A stretch of 64,000 nt of DNA from Arthrobacter sp. fls2-241-R2A-200 (GCF_030209745.1 NZ_JARVRJ010000007.1:62001-126000); one strand, 5' to 3'; positions 43,544 through 52,076 are shown, counted from the stretch's first letter. The notes: generated from the sequence alone by a model not told the origin. Program-made: numbers and translations.

Positions 43544-44413
43544 TCAGGGTTTTTGCGACTCCGCGGCGTGGGGTTCAAGGTCGGCCAGGGTGAGCTGGTG
43601 GGCCGGGGCATCCGGGAAGGGGAAGGTGCTCCGGGCTGCCAGATCCGGGCCAACATGGATCAGCTCACCGGATCTGAGCGGACGCCATCCGGGGTCGTGG
43701 TCCATGCGTTCGGTAGCGAAGAGTACATGTTTGGAACGGGTGAGCTCAGTGCTTCGGGAGTGTATCCGCTTGCTCCGTGCATCCAAGGGCGCAGCAGGGC
43801 CCGGAACCGCGGCAGGTTCCCGCTCCAAGATGTATAGCTCGTGCGTTGCCGGGTACCTGAGGCTCCAAATGTCAGTGGCCGTTGTCAGGATGAAGTTCAG
43901 ACTGAAGACCGGCAATTCCGCGGCAATCCAGCTGACGGCGCGCCCGATTCCAATTCCCACATCTCCGCCTGCCTTCCGGGTTTCCGCGGTGATGAGGGCG
44001 AACAGGCGTTCACTGTCCGTCTGTCCTTTTACGAGTTCCAGAACGCCCAGGCTCTCCAGGTGAGCGTCGAGCTTTTGCAGTCCTTCGAAGGAGCCGTTGT
44101 GGGCGAACAGCCGGCCATCCTGCTCGAATGGGTGCGTGTTCACCAAGGTTAAGGCGCCGGTGCTCGCATAGCGTACGTGGGCCAAGAACGTGGTGCTTTT
44201 GAGGTCGCGGGCTTCGCGGGCGAAAGCATGGTCTTCCCAAGCGGCCAGTGGCTGTTTGGCCACTCGCGGCTTCCCGGCGGCGTCGTAGGTTCCGATGCCC
44301 GCGCCGTCGGGTTCCCGACGACTCTGGACGGAGAGGCTATCCGGGGCGTCCAGGAGCCAAAAGGTGGCCCGGACCGGGTGCGCGCCGGCATGAAGCCCGA
44401 AGAGTCGGCACAT
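43544..44413 (-). CDS. class II glutamine amidotransferase
   Basis: 289 aa, starts MCRLFGLHAG; after Met removal the nucleophile Cys is N-terminal, the mark of Ntn-type GATase II. HAFAREARDLKSTTFLAHVRYASTG and NTHPFEQDGRLFAHNGSFEGL give the Arg and Asn/Gly residues of the oxyanion and glutamine site. Similar proteins include YafJ and EgtC; no ergothioneine genes are nearby, so the acceptor is unknown. Start ATG follows GAAGGAGCA. Ends 68 bases before the gene at 43476. Confidence 0.8.
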   Translation of the reverse strand: MCRLFGLHAGAHPVRATFWLLDAPDSLSVQSRREPDGAGIGTYDAAGKPRVAKQPLAAWEDHAFAREARDLKSTTFLAHVRYASTGALTLVNTHPFEQDGRLFAHNGSFEGLQKLDAHLESLGVLELVKGQTDSERLFALITAETRKAGGDVGIGIGRAVSWIAAELPVFSLNFILTTATDIWSLRYPATHELYILEREPAAVPGPAAPLDARSKRIHSRSTELTRSKHVLFATERMDHDPGWRPLRSGELIHVGPDLAARSTFPFPDAPAHQLTLADLEPHAAESQKP

Positions 44414-44483
44414 GTCATTGCTCCTTCACGACGAGGACAGCACAGCCGGGGCGGTCAGCTGACACAGGACACGGTACAGCCCG

Positions 44484-45884
44484 CTAGTGGTGGAAGGCAG
44501 GTGTTTGTCCGACGGTGGGCATCGGCGCGTCGAGGGAATCGAGGTATTGAACTTCCCTCTTCAGGTCGGTGAGGAAGCTCGATGCCAGGTCCCGCGTAAA
44601 GCCGTTCCGGACCACGATTCGTTGGACGGTAATTTCGTTGAGTCCATCAGGCAAGGGGTAAGAGGGAACCAGCCAGCCGTTCAGGCGGAGGCGCTCTGAA
44701 AGATGGTGGAGGTTCCATGTGTCGGTATAGCCGTCTGCGAGCTGCCAAGCAAAGACCGGGATGTCGGATCCGTCGCTCCACAGCTTGAACGCGTCCATGG
44801 CTCCGATCTCGCTCGAGAGGTAGTGGGCGACGTCGCGCGAGGTGGCTTGGACGGACTTGTATCCGGCAAAGCCCAAGCGAAGGAAAAGGTAGTACTGCAG
44901 TAGCACCTGGGCCCCTGGCCGGGAAAAGTTGAGCGCGAACGTGGGCATGTCCCCGCCCAAGTAGCTGACGTGGAATATCAGGTCGTCAGGCAGAGCTTCT
45001 TCGTTCCGCCATACAACCCAGCCCAATCCGGGGTAGACCAGTCCGTATTTGTGGCCCGAGGTGTTAATGGAGGCTACCCGGGGCAACCTGAAATCCCACA
45101 CAATTTCCGGCTGCAGGAACGGAGCCACCATAGCCCCGGACGCTCCGTCCACGTGGATGGGGATGTCGAGGCCTCGGCGCTCCTGAATGTCGTCCAGCGC
45201 GGCGGAGATGGCCTGGACCGGTTCGTACTTGCCGGTGTACGTAACGCCCATGATGGCGACGACGCCGATGGTGTTCTCGTCCACGTACTGATCGAGGCCT
45301 TCGCCGTCGAGGACCGGGTGTTCCGCTGATACCGGAACGTAGCGCGCCTCGACGTCCCAGTAGTTGCAGAATTTTTCCCAGCATACTTGGACTGCGGAGC
45401 TGAGGATGAGGTTAGGCTTGTCCGTCGGCAGGCCGTCTGCCCGCCGTTTGTGTTGCCAACGGCGCTTGAAGGCCAAGCCGCCGAGCATGCAGGCTTCCGA
45501 GGATCCGATGGTGGACGTTCCCACGCTCTTGGCAGCGTCCGGTGCGTTCCAGAGGTCGGCGAGCATCCGCCAGCAGCGCGTTTCAATCAGCGCAGTTTGC
45601 GGGTATTCGTCCTTGTCGATCATGTTCTTGTCGAAGGCCTGGGCATAAAGTTCCGATGCTTCGGGCTCCATCCAGGTCCCGACGAACGTTGCGAGGTTCA
45701 GTCTGGAGTTGCCATCCAACATCGCTTCGTCGTGCACGATCTGGTAAGCGGTGGCGGGCAGTGACTCGCCCTCCGGCATGGTAAAGCGCGGGAAGATCGT
45801 GGCCTCACCGGCCCTGCTGAACAAGGGGTTGAGTTCGACGGCGGTGTCCGGCTCATGTTTGGACGTCCGGTGTGATCTGCTCAT
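44484..45884 (-). CDS. gadB: glutamate decarboxylase
   Basis: 466-aa pyridoxal-phosphate decarboxylase converting glutamate to GABA and CO2 with proton uptake. PLP-binding Lys in SINTSGHKYGLVYPG, Asp in HVDGASGAMVAPF, N-terminal ATIFPRFTMPEGESLPATAY and TSTIGSSEACMLGGLA are typical of bacterial Gad. An acid-stress role is usual, but no gadC antiporter is next to it here. ATG 45884 follows AAGGAG; the frame upstream to 45962 is not homologous. C-terminal ...MPTVGQTPAFHH contains two His as in pH-sensing enzymes. Confidence 0.9.
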   Translation of the reverse strand: MSRSHRTSKHEPDTAVELNPLFSRAGEATIFPRFTMPEGESLPATAYQIVHDEAMLDGNSRLNLATFVGTWMEPEASELYAQAFDKNMIDKDEYPQTALIETRCWRMLADLWNAPDAAKSVGTSTIGSSEACMLGGLAFKRRWQHKRRADGLPTDKPNLILSSAVQVCWEKFCNYWDVEARYVPVSAEHPVLDGEGLDQYVDENTIGVVAIMGVTYTGKYEPVQAISAALDDIQERRGLDIPIHVDGASGAMVAPFLQPEIVWDFRLPRVASINTSGHKYGLVYPGLGWVVWRNEEALPDDLIFHVSYLGGDMPTFALNFSRPGAQVLLQYYLFLRLGFAGYKSVQATSRDVAHYLSSEIGAMDAFKLWSDGSDIPVFAWQLADGYTDTWNLHHLSERLRLNGWLVPSYPLPDGLNEITVQRIVVRNGFTRDLASSFLTDLKREVQYLDSLDAPMPTVGQTPAFHH

Positions 45885-45919
45885 GGCTGCTCCTTGGGAT
45901 TCTGTCCTACACAACGCTA

Positions 45920-45954
45920 AAGCGTCCGACGGCGGGAGGCCGCGTCGGACGCTT
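45920..45954 (-). terminator. hairpin AAGCGTCCGAC (family member 1)
   Basis: AAGCGTCCGAC (45920-45930) pairs with GTCGGACGCTT (45944-45954). It lies 37 bases after the stop (minus strand) of the membrane-protein gene at 45991. Shares its arm and loop with the hairpin at 48162. Confidence 0.7.
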
Positions 45955-45990
45955 GGTGCCATTGCGTGGATGGTAGTTTACGCGGGTTGG

Positions 45991-46614
45991 CTAGTCGACG
46001 ACGTCGGTGCGACGCTCGACGGCGGCCCGGTCGACTTTGCGGTGGAAGTGCATTCCCGCTTTGCCGCCCAAGATGGCCCCGAGGAGGGGAACGATCAGGG
46101 CAATGACGAGGCCGATGATGCCGCTGACAGTCAGGAGGCTGCCGTCGACGGGGATCTGCGGTGCTCCGTTGAGGTTGCCGAGGATGTTGAACTGGCTGCC
46201 GGCTACCGTGGCGAGGATGGCCACGATCACGGCGACGATGATGCCCCAGAGCCAAACGGCGAGTCCTTGCCGGGCTCCGTCAAAGCGGGCCATCCTGCCC
46301 GCCACGTATCCGCCGCAGTAGTACGCAAGAAACAGTATGACGGCGAGAATTATGCCGCTGGCAACCCCCAGTGTTTGGGCGTTCTTGCTGGCCTGTTCTG
46401 CGGCTTGGTTAACGTTGGTGGAATTTGCGGCGCCGACGCCGACGCCGATGGCGGTAGCCAGGGCGCTCAGCAGGACGGTCATCCCGATGGCGGTGAGCCA
46501 GCCGAAGAATGCTGAGCCCCATTTGATGCCGCCGAACCGTTCTTTTTCAGTGGCGACGATGTCATTGGTACGCCCTTGGGGAGTGCTTGCTCCCCTGGAA
46601 TCTCTTTGTGCCAT
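45991..46614 (-). CDS. membrane protein of unknown function
   Basis: 207 aa. Hydrophobic segments: FFGWLTAIGMTVLLSALATAIG, VASGIILAVILFLAYYCGGYVAGRMARFDGARQ, GLAVWLWGIIVAVIVAILATVAG, and VSGIIGLVIALIVPLLGAILGG, giving four helices. A short charged N terminus (TEKERFGGIKWG) and a basic C terminus (HFHRKVDRAAVERR). Such proteins are common in Micrococcales; no role is known. ATG 46614 follows AAGGACATG. A TAAG-type motif stands about 90 bases upstream on the minus strand (46704-46715). Confidence 0.7.
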   Translation of the reverse strand: MAQRDSRGASTPQGRTNDIVATEKERFGGIKWGSAFFGWLTAIGMTVLLSALATAIGVGVGAANSTNVNQAAEQASKNAQTLGVASGIILAVILFLAYYCGGYVAGRMARFDGARQGLAVWLWGIIVAVIVAILATVAGSQFNILGNLNGAPQIPVDGSLLTVSGIIGLVIALIVPLLGAILGGKAGMHFHRKVDRAAVERRTDVVD

Positions 46615-46744
46615 GTCATGTCCTTGTGGAGTGGGGTGATCATGCGCCGGGGCCTCGGCTCGACCCTGGTACCTCAATCGAAACACCACAGGACACTAGA
46701 AAGCAAGGGTACTTACCATTGAAATGTCGACGTGCTTGTCCGGC

Positions 46745-47041
46745 CTAATCCGGAATCTCCATCTGGAAGCCGCACTCGTCGCAATGGAGTACGCGGGTGG
46801 TCAGATAGGCCTCAAGGTCCGGATCCATCCTGCGGTTGTTGAGGCCGGTCGTGAGCATGCTTCGCTTCCCGGTCCCCGTATGCATGGCTACCCCGCAATG
46901 GAAGTAATGCTTGCTGAGGCGCGGAATGCTTTGGTTTTTTGTGGAGCTTCGGAAGCGGGTGTCCTCGTCGTCGACCCGGACTGCGGTCATCGCAGGGGCC
47001 GGAGCGGAGGAGGGAAAATGATGCGCTGGCTGAGCAGGCAT
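46745..47041 (-). CDS. small Cys/His protein (HCG ... CGFQM)
   Basis: 98 aa. HYFHCGVAMHTG and VLHCDECGFQMEIPD contain four Cys/His residues in the arrangement of a short zinc ribbon. It shares this with the protein at 34127 (HCGSRM, CACGFRM, and an LEA before the second pair), so the two may be distant members of one family. ATG 47041 behind AGGA. The opposite strand also has an open frame, which I reject. Confidence 0.6.
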   Translation of the reverse strand: MPAQPAHHFPSSAPAPAMTAVRVDDEDTRFRSSTKNQSIPRLSKHYFHCGVAMHTGTGKRSMLTTGLNNRRMDPDLEAYLTTRVLHCDECGFQMEIPD

Positions 47042-47174
47042 TGTTTGGTCCTGAAAGTAAATGGAGAGTGGACGCCTATGGCATAAGCGTTGTTCTCCTC
47101 TCTTGAGGGTAAGCGCGGCAGGCCCGGCATCGCAAGCTTCATGAATCTTTGCCGGGGGGTTGCCAGGGCAACAC

Positions 47175-47186
47175 TAAGCATGCTTA
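47175..47186. promoter_or_regulatory. TAAG-N4-CTTA palindrome, copy 4
   Basis: TAAGCATGCTTA, perfect palindrome identical to copy 1, 130 bases upstream of the PRC-barrel gene. Confidence 0.6.
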
Positions 47187-47316
47187 TGGTATTGGTGTTC
47201 CTCGCTGACGGGTCGACATTTATTCTCAGGAATTCCCCGTTACAGCGTCTCGAACGGCCCGGTGAAGCAGCTCGCCAGGCATTCTCAGCACCAGAACCGC
47301 ATTCCAAGGAGACATC

Positions 47317-48132
47317 ATGCTCGCTAGGGAAAACATTGACCGTTTGATGGGCCTCAACGGAAACGTCCGTACGGCAGACGGTGACAAAGTTGGTTCCATT
47401 GGCACCTTCTACACCGATGACGACACGGGAGAGCCCACGTGGGTCACAGTGAAGACCGGGCTGTTCGGCAGCTCCGAGTCTTTCATTCCGCTTGAAGGAG
47501 CATCCGTGGACGGCGACGACGTCGTTGTCCCCTACGGCAAGGACCACATCAAGGACGCACCCCGCGTAGCCGACGACGGACACTTGGATCCGGGCGAGGA
47601 GGACCGCCTGTACAACCACTACGCAATCCAGGGGCGGGACAACGGAAACGGCCAGGCCGTAGGCACGTATGGGACCGCTGACACGTACCAAGACACGGCT
47701 AGCACCGGCACGTCCGGCACGAACGCGACCGGCACCACTGACATGAACGCCTCGGGCGGCGGCGATTCCATGACCCGTTCAGAGGAGCGGCTGAACGTGG
47801 GAACGGAAAAGCAGGCTACAGGCCGTGCCCGCCTCCGCAAGTACATCACCACGGAAAACGTCACCACCACGGTGCCCGTCCAGCGCGAGGAAGTTCGCTT
47901 GGAGCGGGAGCCCATCACGGACGCCAACGCGAGCGATGCCATGTCCGGGCCGGACCTCACCGAAAGCGAACACGAGGTAACCCTTCATGAGGAGCGCCCC
48001 GTGGTCGAGAAGGAAACCGTCCCGGTGGAGCGGGTTCGCCTCGAAAAGGACACCGTCACGGACAACGTCCAGGTCGACGAGGAAGTCCGCAAGGAAAACA
48101 TCGAGACTGACGGCACGGGCGAGACCCGCTAG
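47317..48132 (+). CDS. PRC-barrel and DUF2382 (YsnF-like) protein
   Basis: 271 aa. The N-terminal PRC-barrel (VRTADGDKVGSIGTFYTDDD, WVTVKTGLFGSSESFIPL) is followed by a Gly/Thr-rich linker and the DUF2382 domain (RSEERLNVGTEKQATGRARL, YITTENVTTTVPVQREEVRL, EREPITDANASDAMSGPDL). This layout is frequent in general-stress proteins of Gram-positive bacteria; molecular role unknown. ATG 47317 behind AAGGAGACATC. It is preceded by the TAAG palindrome and followed by a strong hairpin. Confidence 0.85.
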   Translation: MLARENIDRLMGLNGNVRTADGDKVGSIGTFYTDDDTGEPTWVTVKTGLFGSSESFIPLEGASVDGDDVVVPYGKDHIKDAPRVADDGHLDPGEEDRLYNHYAIQGRDNGNGQAVGTYGTADTYQDTASTGTSGTNATGTTDMNASGGGDSMTRSEERLNVGTEKQATGRARLRKYITTENVTTTVPVQREEVRLEREPITDANASDAMSGPDLTESEHEVTLHEERPVVEKETVPVERVRLEKDTVTDNVQVDEEVRKENIETDGTGETR

Positions 48133-48161
48133 CCCGACTTAAGGCGCAAGCCGGCTTAATG

Positions 48162-48201
48162 CAACGCGTCCGACGGCGGGAGGCCGCCGTCGGACGCGTT
48201 G
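48162..48201 (+). terminator. hairpin CAACGCGTCCGACGGCGG (family member 2)
   Basis: CAACGCGTCCGACGGCGG (48162-48179) pairs perfectly with CCGCCGTCGGACGCGTTG (48184-48201), loop of four. An 18-bp stem 29 bases after the stop of the PRC-barrel gene. Part of its sequence is repeated at 45922. Confidence 0.8.
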
Positions 48202-48250
48202 TTGCGTCTTGCAGCTACCGCTCCGGCACCGGGAATGGGACGATGGATGG

Positions 48251-48451
48251 ATGGGCGAACATGAGCAAGGCCAGCCCGCCGTGCCGACGGGCGCAGCGTC
48301 AGAAGACCGGGGAGACCCGACCACCCAGCAAATTCGGACCATAGGCCAGCGCCGAAGGGAAGCCGAACGAAAACTGGACCAGCACCTGGAAGAAGCCAGC
48401 CACAAGGGCGAACCGCGGGCTAACGAAGACGAGGATCATTCCGAAGGGTAG
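48251..48451 (+). CDS. short hypothetical protein
   Basis: 66 aa, start MGEHEQGQPAVPTGAASEDRG. Strongly charged, predicted helix RRREAERKLDQHLEEASHKGE. Weak ribosome site (GGGA). Its end overlaps the GH15 gene on the other strand by 32 bases. Could be a real small protein or chance. Confidence 0.4.
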   Translation: MGEHEQGQPAVPTGAASEDRGDPTTQQIRTIGQRRREAERKLDQHLEEASHKGEPRANEDEDHSEG

Positions 48452-50273
48452 CCGCACCCTCCTGTTGCGTTCTCTTATGCCGGTGCATAGGAGTGTCGCT
48501 GTGGTGTGCCTCGCCATGATGAAGTTGCAGGGCGCTGTGGATCAGCGGGAAGTGGCTGAACGCTTGCGGGGTGTTCCCGAGTTGCCGCTGGGACCGGGGA
48601 TCCCACTCCTCGCTCAGCAGGCCCACATCGTTGCGCAGGGTGAGCAGCCGCTCAAAAAGCGACGTGGCCTCGGCTGTGCGGCCAACACCAAGAAGTGCAT
48701 CAACCATCCAGAAAGAACACGCAAGGAACACACCTTCGTCGCCAGGGAGCCCGTCGTGCCCGGAGGCAGTGTTATAGCGGAGTACTAAACCGTCGTCGGT
48801 CAGGCCCTTTTGGATGGCATCAACGGTCCCCACCACGTGGGGGTCGCGGTGCGGCAGGAAGCCCACCCGCGGAATGAGCAGCAGGCTGGCGTCCAGCTCT
48901 GTGCTCCCGTAGGACTGTACAAAGGAATTGAGCTTCTGGTTAAAGCCCTTTGACATCACGTCCGCATGGATCTCGCCACGAAGTGCTGCCCAACGTTGCA
49001 CGGGTCCCGGCAGGCCGGAAGTCTTGACACCCTTGACCATGCGGTCGGCGGCCACCCACGCCATGACCTTGGAGTGGGTGAAGTGGCGCCTCGGGCCCCG
49101 AACCTCCCAGAGTCCGTTGTCCGGCTGGTCCCACGCGCCTTCCAGGTACTCCATGAGGGCCACTTGGATATCCCACGAGTTATCTACTGTGCCCGGCGGT
49201 GAGTATGCCCGGGTCAGCGAAAGCCCGTCCAGGACTTCGCCCCACACGTCGAGTTGGAGTTGGGGGGCCGCAGCGTTTCCCAGCCGGACCGGCGTGGAAC
49301 CTTCGTAACCGGAGAGCCAGGGGATCTCTGCCTCTGGAAGTCGGCGTGCGCCGTCGAGCCCGTACACGATTTGCAGCTTGGCCGGGTCTCCCGCGATTGC
49401 CCGCAGGAGCCATTCACGCCATGCCGCGGCTTCTTCGGTGTAGCCGGCAGCAAGCAGGGACTGCAGCGTCAGCGTTGCGTCCCTGAGCCAGCAGTACCGG
49501 TAATCCCAGTTCCGCGGGCCGCCTATTTGTTCTGGCAGGGACGTGGTGGCGGCTGCCACAATTCCACCAGTGGGTGCGTAGGTGAGGGCCTTGAGGGTGA
49601 TCAGGGAGCGTTCGATGGGCTCCTTGTACTTCCCCTGCATTTCGGAACGCGCCACCCAGTCGATCCAAAACGATTGAGTCGTTTCGAAGGCCCGGCGTGC
49701 GTCGATCTGCCGGGGTTCCCGTTCGTGGCTAGGAGCCCAGCGCAGGACGAAGGGAATCCTCTCGCCTGCCCGCACCGTGAATTCGCTAAAGGTGCGCTTG
49801 TCCCGGCCCTGAAGGGGGACAGGAGTGGTGAGGTAGGCCGAATCCGGCCCGGCCACTGCACTGATGCCATGCTTGCTGCGGCGAACCCAAGGAACCACGG
49901 TGCCGTAATCGAAGCGCAGGACCAGTTCCATCTCCATGGTGACCTCACCGGCGAGGCCCTCCACGATCCTGACCAGATCCACGGCATCGTCCCGTACCGG
50001 CATGAAGTCCGTGACGCGGACCGCTCCGCCGTCGACTTCCCATTCGGATTCCAGGATCAGGGTGTCTTCGCGGTACCGGCGCCGGGTGCAGTTGCCCTGG
50101 GCGCCCTTTGGCGCAAGGAGCCAGCGGCCGGCCTCAGGTGAATCCAGAAGAGCCGCGAAGCAGGCCGGGGAGTCAAAACGGGGGAGGCACATCCAGTCAA
50201 TGGATCCGTTGCGTCCCACGAGGGCTGCCGTGTGAAGATCGCCAATGAGGGCGTAATCCTCAATCCTGGCCAT
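48420..50273 (-). CDS. glycoside hydrolase family 15 (glucoamylase/trehalase-like)
   Basis: 617 aa. N-terminal beta-sandwich (IEDYALIGDLHTAALVGRNG ... RFDSPACFAALLD) and the (alpha/alpha)6 catalytic barrel (PRNWDYRYCWLRDATLTLQS, AWREWLLRAI, RVGFLPHRDPHVVGTVDAIQ, GLLSEEWDPRSQRQLGNTPQ). Catalytic acid Glu in LSEEWDP and RDAT of the second site are typical for GH15 of actinobacteria, many of which are trehalases. Start ATG 50273 behind AAGGAA. In this stress-gene-rich area a trehalose role is plausible. Confidence 0.85.
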   Translation of the reverse strand: MARIEDYALIGDLHTAALVGRNGSIDWMCLPRFDSPACFAALLDSPEAGRWLLAPKGAQGNCTRRRYREDTLILESEWEVDGGAVRVTDFMPVRDDAVDLVRIVEGLAGEVTMEMELVLRFDYGTVVPWVRRSKHGISAVAGPDSAYLTTPVPLQGRDKRTFSEFTVRAGERIPFVLRWAPSHEREPRQIDARRAFETTQSFWIDWVARSEMQGKYKEPIERSLITLKALTYAPTGGIVAAATTSLPEQIGGPRNWDYRYCWLRDATLTLQSLLAAGYTEEAAAWREWLLRAIAGDPAKLQIVYGLDGARRLPEAEIPWLSGYEGSTPVRLGNAAAPQLQLDVWGEVLDGLSLTRAYSPPGTVDNSWDIQVALMEYLEGAWDQPDNGLWEVRGPRRHFTHSKVMAWVAADRMVKGVKTSGLPGPVQRWAALRGEIHADVMSKGFNQKLNSFVQSYGSTELDASLLLIPRVGFLPHRDPHVVGTVDAIQKGLTDDGLVLRYNTASGHDGLPGDEGVFLACSFWMVDALLGVGRTAEATSLFERLLTLRNDVGLLSEEWDPRSQRQLGNTPQAFSHFPLIHSALQLHHGEAHHSDTPMHRHKRTQQEGAATLRNDPRLR

Positions 50274-50393
50274 GGATCAGTTCCTTACTTCGGTGCAATC
50301 GATTACGCCTGACCGTACCCTGTCCGTTTGGCTGCCTCAACGCTGACGCGGCTCTTTCCAGGTGATGACCATGCTGGCGGGACCAAATGATCA

Positions 50394-50405
50394 TAAGTAT
50401 CCTGA
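50394..50405. promoter_or_regulatory. TAAG-N4-CTGA motif, copy 5
   Basis: TAAGTATCCTGA, 54 bases upstream of the DUF6458 gene at 50460. The same 12 bases occur at 52598. Confidence 0.55.
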
Positions 50406-50459
50406 TGTTACGGACGCGTCCGCTATGGCCGCGTGCCGAACGAACTTGAGGAGCTCGTT

Positions 50460-50690
50460 ATGAGAATTGGTTCTTCCATTGCCCTGATTGCCATCGGAGC
50501 TATTCTGGCTTTCGCGCTCGCCCCCGGACTCATTCCCTTCTTGGACCAAGTCCTGGTGGGATACATCCTGATGGTGGTCGGCGTCTTGGGGCTGATCATC
50601 TCCATCGCCATGTCGAGCCGCACCCGGCGCACCGTCGTCGAGCGGCGCGTTGCACCGGAAACGATTGTTGAGCGTCGTCCCGAAATCTAG
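50460..50690 (+). CDS. DUF6458-type small membrane protein
   Basis: 76 aa: two membrane helices (IALIAIGAILAFALAPGLI, VLVGYILMVVGVLGLIISI) and a short charged tail (TRRTVVERRVAPETIVERR). Matches the DUF6458 family, common in Micrococcales. ATG 50460 follows GAGGAGCTCGTT. A hairpin lies 26 bases after the stop. Confidence 0.75.
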   Translation: MRIGSSIALIAIGAILAFALAPGLIPFLDQVLVGYILMVVGVLGLIISIAMSSRTRRTVVERRVAPETIVERRPEI

Positions 50691-50716
50691 CCGGCTCGCC
50701 CGAAGCGTGAAGCGCT

Positions 50717-50738
50717 CGACGGCGGAGGGTCGCCGTCG
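50717..50738 (+). terminator. hairpin CGACGGCG (family member 3)
   Basis: CGACGGCG (50717-50724) pairs with CGCCGTCG (50731-50738), loop GAGGGT. Weaker relative of the hairpins at 45920 and 48162, after the DUF6458 gene. Confidence 0.6.
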
Positions 50739-50778
50739 TGCGCCAACGCAGCGGGACGTCACAACGTAGGCTTTTGAC

Positions 50779-51063
50779 ATGGAAAACTCATTCGTCGTTG
50801 AACCTGTAAATGTGAACGAGTATCTGCTCCGCTGGGCAGCAGAGGGGCAGGCAGGCGAGTCCCTGTTCCATACCAACCCGGAGTTCCTCGCGGAGGTAGG
50901 CCTGGATGGCTTCGACGAGCAGCTGGTCGTCGAAGAAACCGCGGATTACCTGGCAGAACGCCAGCCGGTGATCGACTTTCCGCAGACCGTCGATCTCGAA
51001 GAAATCGCCGCCGCGTACGGGGATTATGCCGAAGAGCTAAAGGCTCGGCTCGAGTCGCGGTAA
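50779..51063 (+). CDS. small acidic hypothetical protein
   Basis: 94 aa, MENSFVVEPVNVNEYLLRWA; acidic and helical (VEETADYLAERQPVID). No family recognised. Coding potential supported by length and composition, but a clear ribosome site is missing before the ATG. Confidence 0.6.
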   Translation: MENSFVVEPVNVNEYLLRWAAEGQAGESLFHTNPEFLAEVGLDGFDEQLVVEETADYLAERQPVIDFPQTVDLEEIAAAYGDYAEELKARLESR

Positions 51064-51101
51064 CAGTCCGCGGGTGTTTCCTCCGCGAGTGATTCCCGGG
51101 G

Positions 51102-51293
51102 TCACCACAGTAGGTCGACGTCGAACTCTTCCGGGCGACGTCCGGTGGCGAGGGCCGCAGCCTCACGAACCGCCTGGGCGGCTTCTCCGAGACTGGGGGA
51201 CTGGACCACGAGGTCGGGAATTTGCGTGACGTGCAACTCAAACCAACTATCGGCGGCCCTTGTCACCATCGCTGTCAGGGCAATCGCGGTCAT
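51102..51293 (-). CDS. HicB-like small protein
   Basis: 63 aa: ADSWFELHVTQIPDLVVQSPSL, then GEAAQAVREAAALATGRRPE. This is the HicB-type fold pattern (beta strand, then helix with conserved spacing). No HicA toxin is next to it, so it is not shown to be a toxin-antitoxin pair. ATG 51293 with AGGAA upstream. A large inverted repeat lies about 100 bases upstream. Confidence 0.55.
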   Translation of the reverse strand: MTAIALTAMVTRAADSWFELHVTQIPDLVVQSPSLGEAAQAVREAAALATGRRPEEFDVDLLW

Positions 51294-51391
51294 AACGCAG
51301 GTTCCTGCCCTTCCAGGACAGTGATGACCGGGAGGTTAAGGTCGAGGCCCTCCCGGGGCGCAGACTAGCGTAAGCCACCTTCTCGACTTAA

Positions 51392-51419
51392 TTGAGCATA
51401 CAGAAATTCGTATGCTTAA
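51392..51419. promoter_or_regulatory. long inverted repeat TTGAGCATAC / GTATGCTTAA
   Basis: TTGAGCATAC (51392-51401) and GTATGCTTAA (51410-51419) are inverted with 9 of 10 positions matching and an eight-base spacer. The arms resemble halves of the TAAG-N4-CTTA motif found elsewhere, but in a wider spacing. Between the HicB-like start and the phosphatase end. Confidence 0.45.
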
Positions 51420-51451
51420 TGTCGGTATTCGGGGAGGAAATTCCGGCTAAA

Positions 51452-52036
51452 TCAGGCGTCGACGTCGGCGCTCACGCGCTCGCCGTTGAAGTACTCCAGC
51501 TGCCAGTCGCCGGAGGCATCGTAGGTGGCGAGATTGAGTGCAGCATTGTGTACGTTGCCCAAGGTCCGGCCGATCGCTCGGCTGAGAGCCAAACGAATCA
51601 ATGTCCCGTGCGCCACCACCAATACCCGCTGGCCTTCAAATTCCTGCGCCAACGCTTCGAGCGCCGCCAGTCCACGGCTTGCTGCATGGTGATCGCTTTC
51701 GCCCCCTTGGAAGCCGTCGGCAATTCGGAGGGCTTCCAACTCGGGACCGGCCTGCAACCCTTCGGCGCGGCCGAAGCTGCGTTCAATAAGTTCGGGAATG
51801 TGTTTGGCCACTGTGAGCCCCAGTTCGCCCGCGATGATCCGCGCTGTCTCCGCGGCGCGGTCCAGCGGGGAGGAAACCACCACATCCCAGGCGTGGCCTT
51901 TCAAGGCACTTGCGGCATCACGGGCCTGGCCACGGCCGACGTCGTTGAGCGGGATATCCGTGGCACCCTGCAGCCGGCGCTCGGCGTTCCAGTCGGTCTG
52001 GCCATGGCGGACGAGGGCGAAGGTGGTGAGGGTCAT
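51452..52036 (-). CDS. histidine phosphatase family protein
   Basis: 194 aa. The catalytic RHG motif is in ALVRHGQTDWNAERRLQG (His near residue 10); the second His is in VVAHGTLIRL; TDIPLNDVGRGQA and SSPLDRAAETARII complete the active site. Phosphoglycerate-mutase-like phosphatases of unknown substrate. I chose ATG 52036 after GGAAGGC over the earlier ATG. Divergent from the gene at 52131. Confidence 0.85.
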   Translation of the reverse strand: MTLTTFALVRHGQTDWNAERRLQGATDIPLNDVGRGQARDAASALKGHAWDVVVSSPLDRAAETARIIAGELGLTVAKHIPELIERSFGRAEGLQAGPELEALRIADGFQGGESDHHAASRGLAALEALAQEFEGQRVLVVAHGTLIRLALSRAIGRTLGNVHNAALNLATYDASGDWQLEYFNGERVSADVDA

Positions 52037-52076
52037 GCCTTCCATTCTGCACTGCCATCGCTGGGGGTGCACTTTG

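Noticed and set aside
46724..47086. Plus-strand open frame opposite the small Cys/His gene
   Set aside because: No motif; the minus strand has the HCG/CGF pattern shared with the protein at 34127 and a ribosome site.
49254..50141. Plus-strand open frame over the GH15 gene
   Set aside because: Antisense to a conserved glycoside hydrolase; no ribosome site or family.
51102..51293. Toxin-antitoxin pair
   Set aside because: Only a HicB-like protein is seen; no HicA partner on either side.
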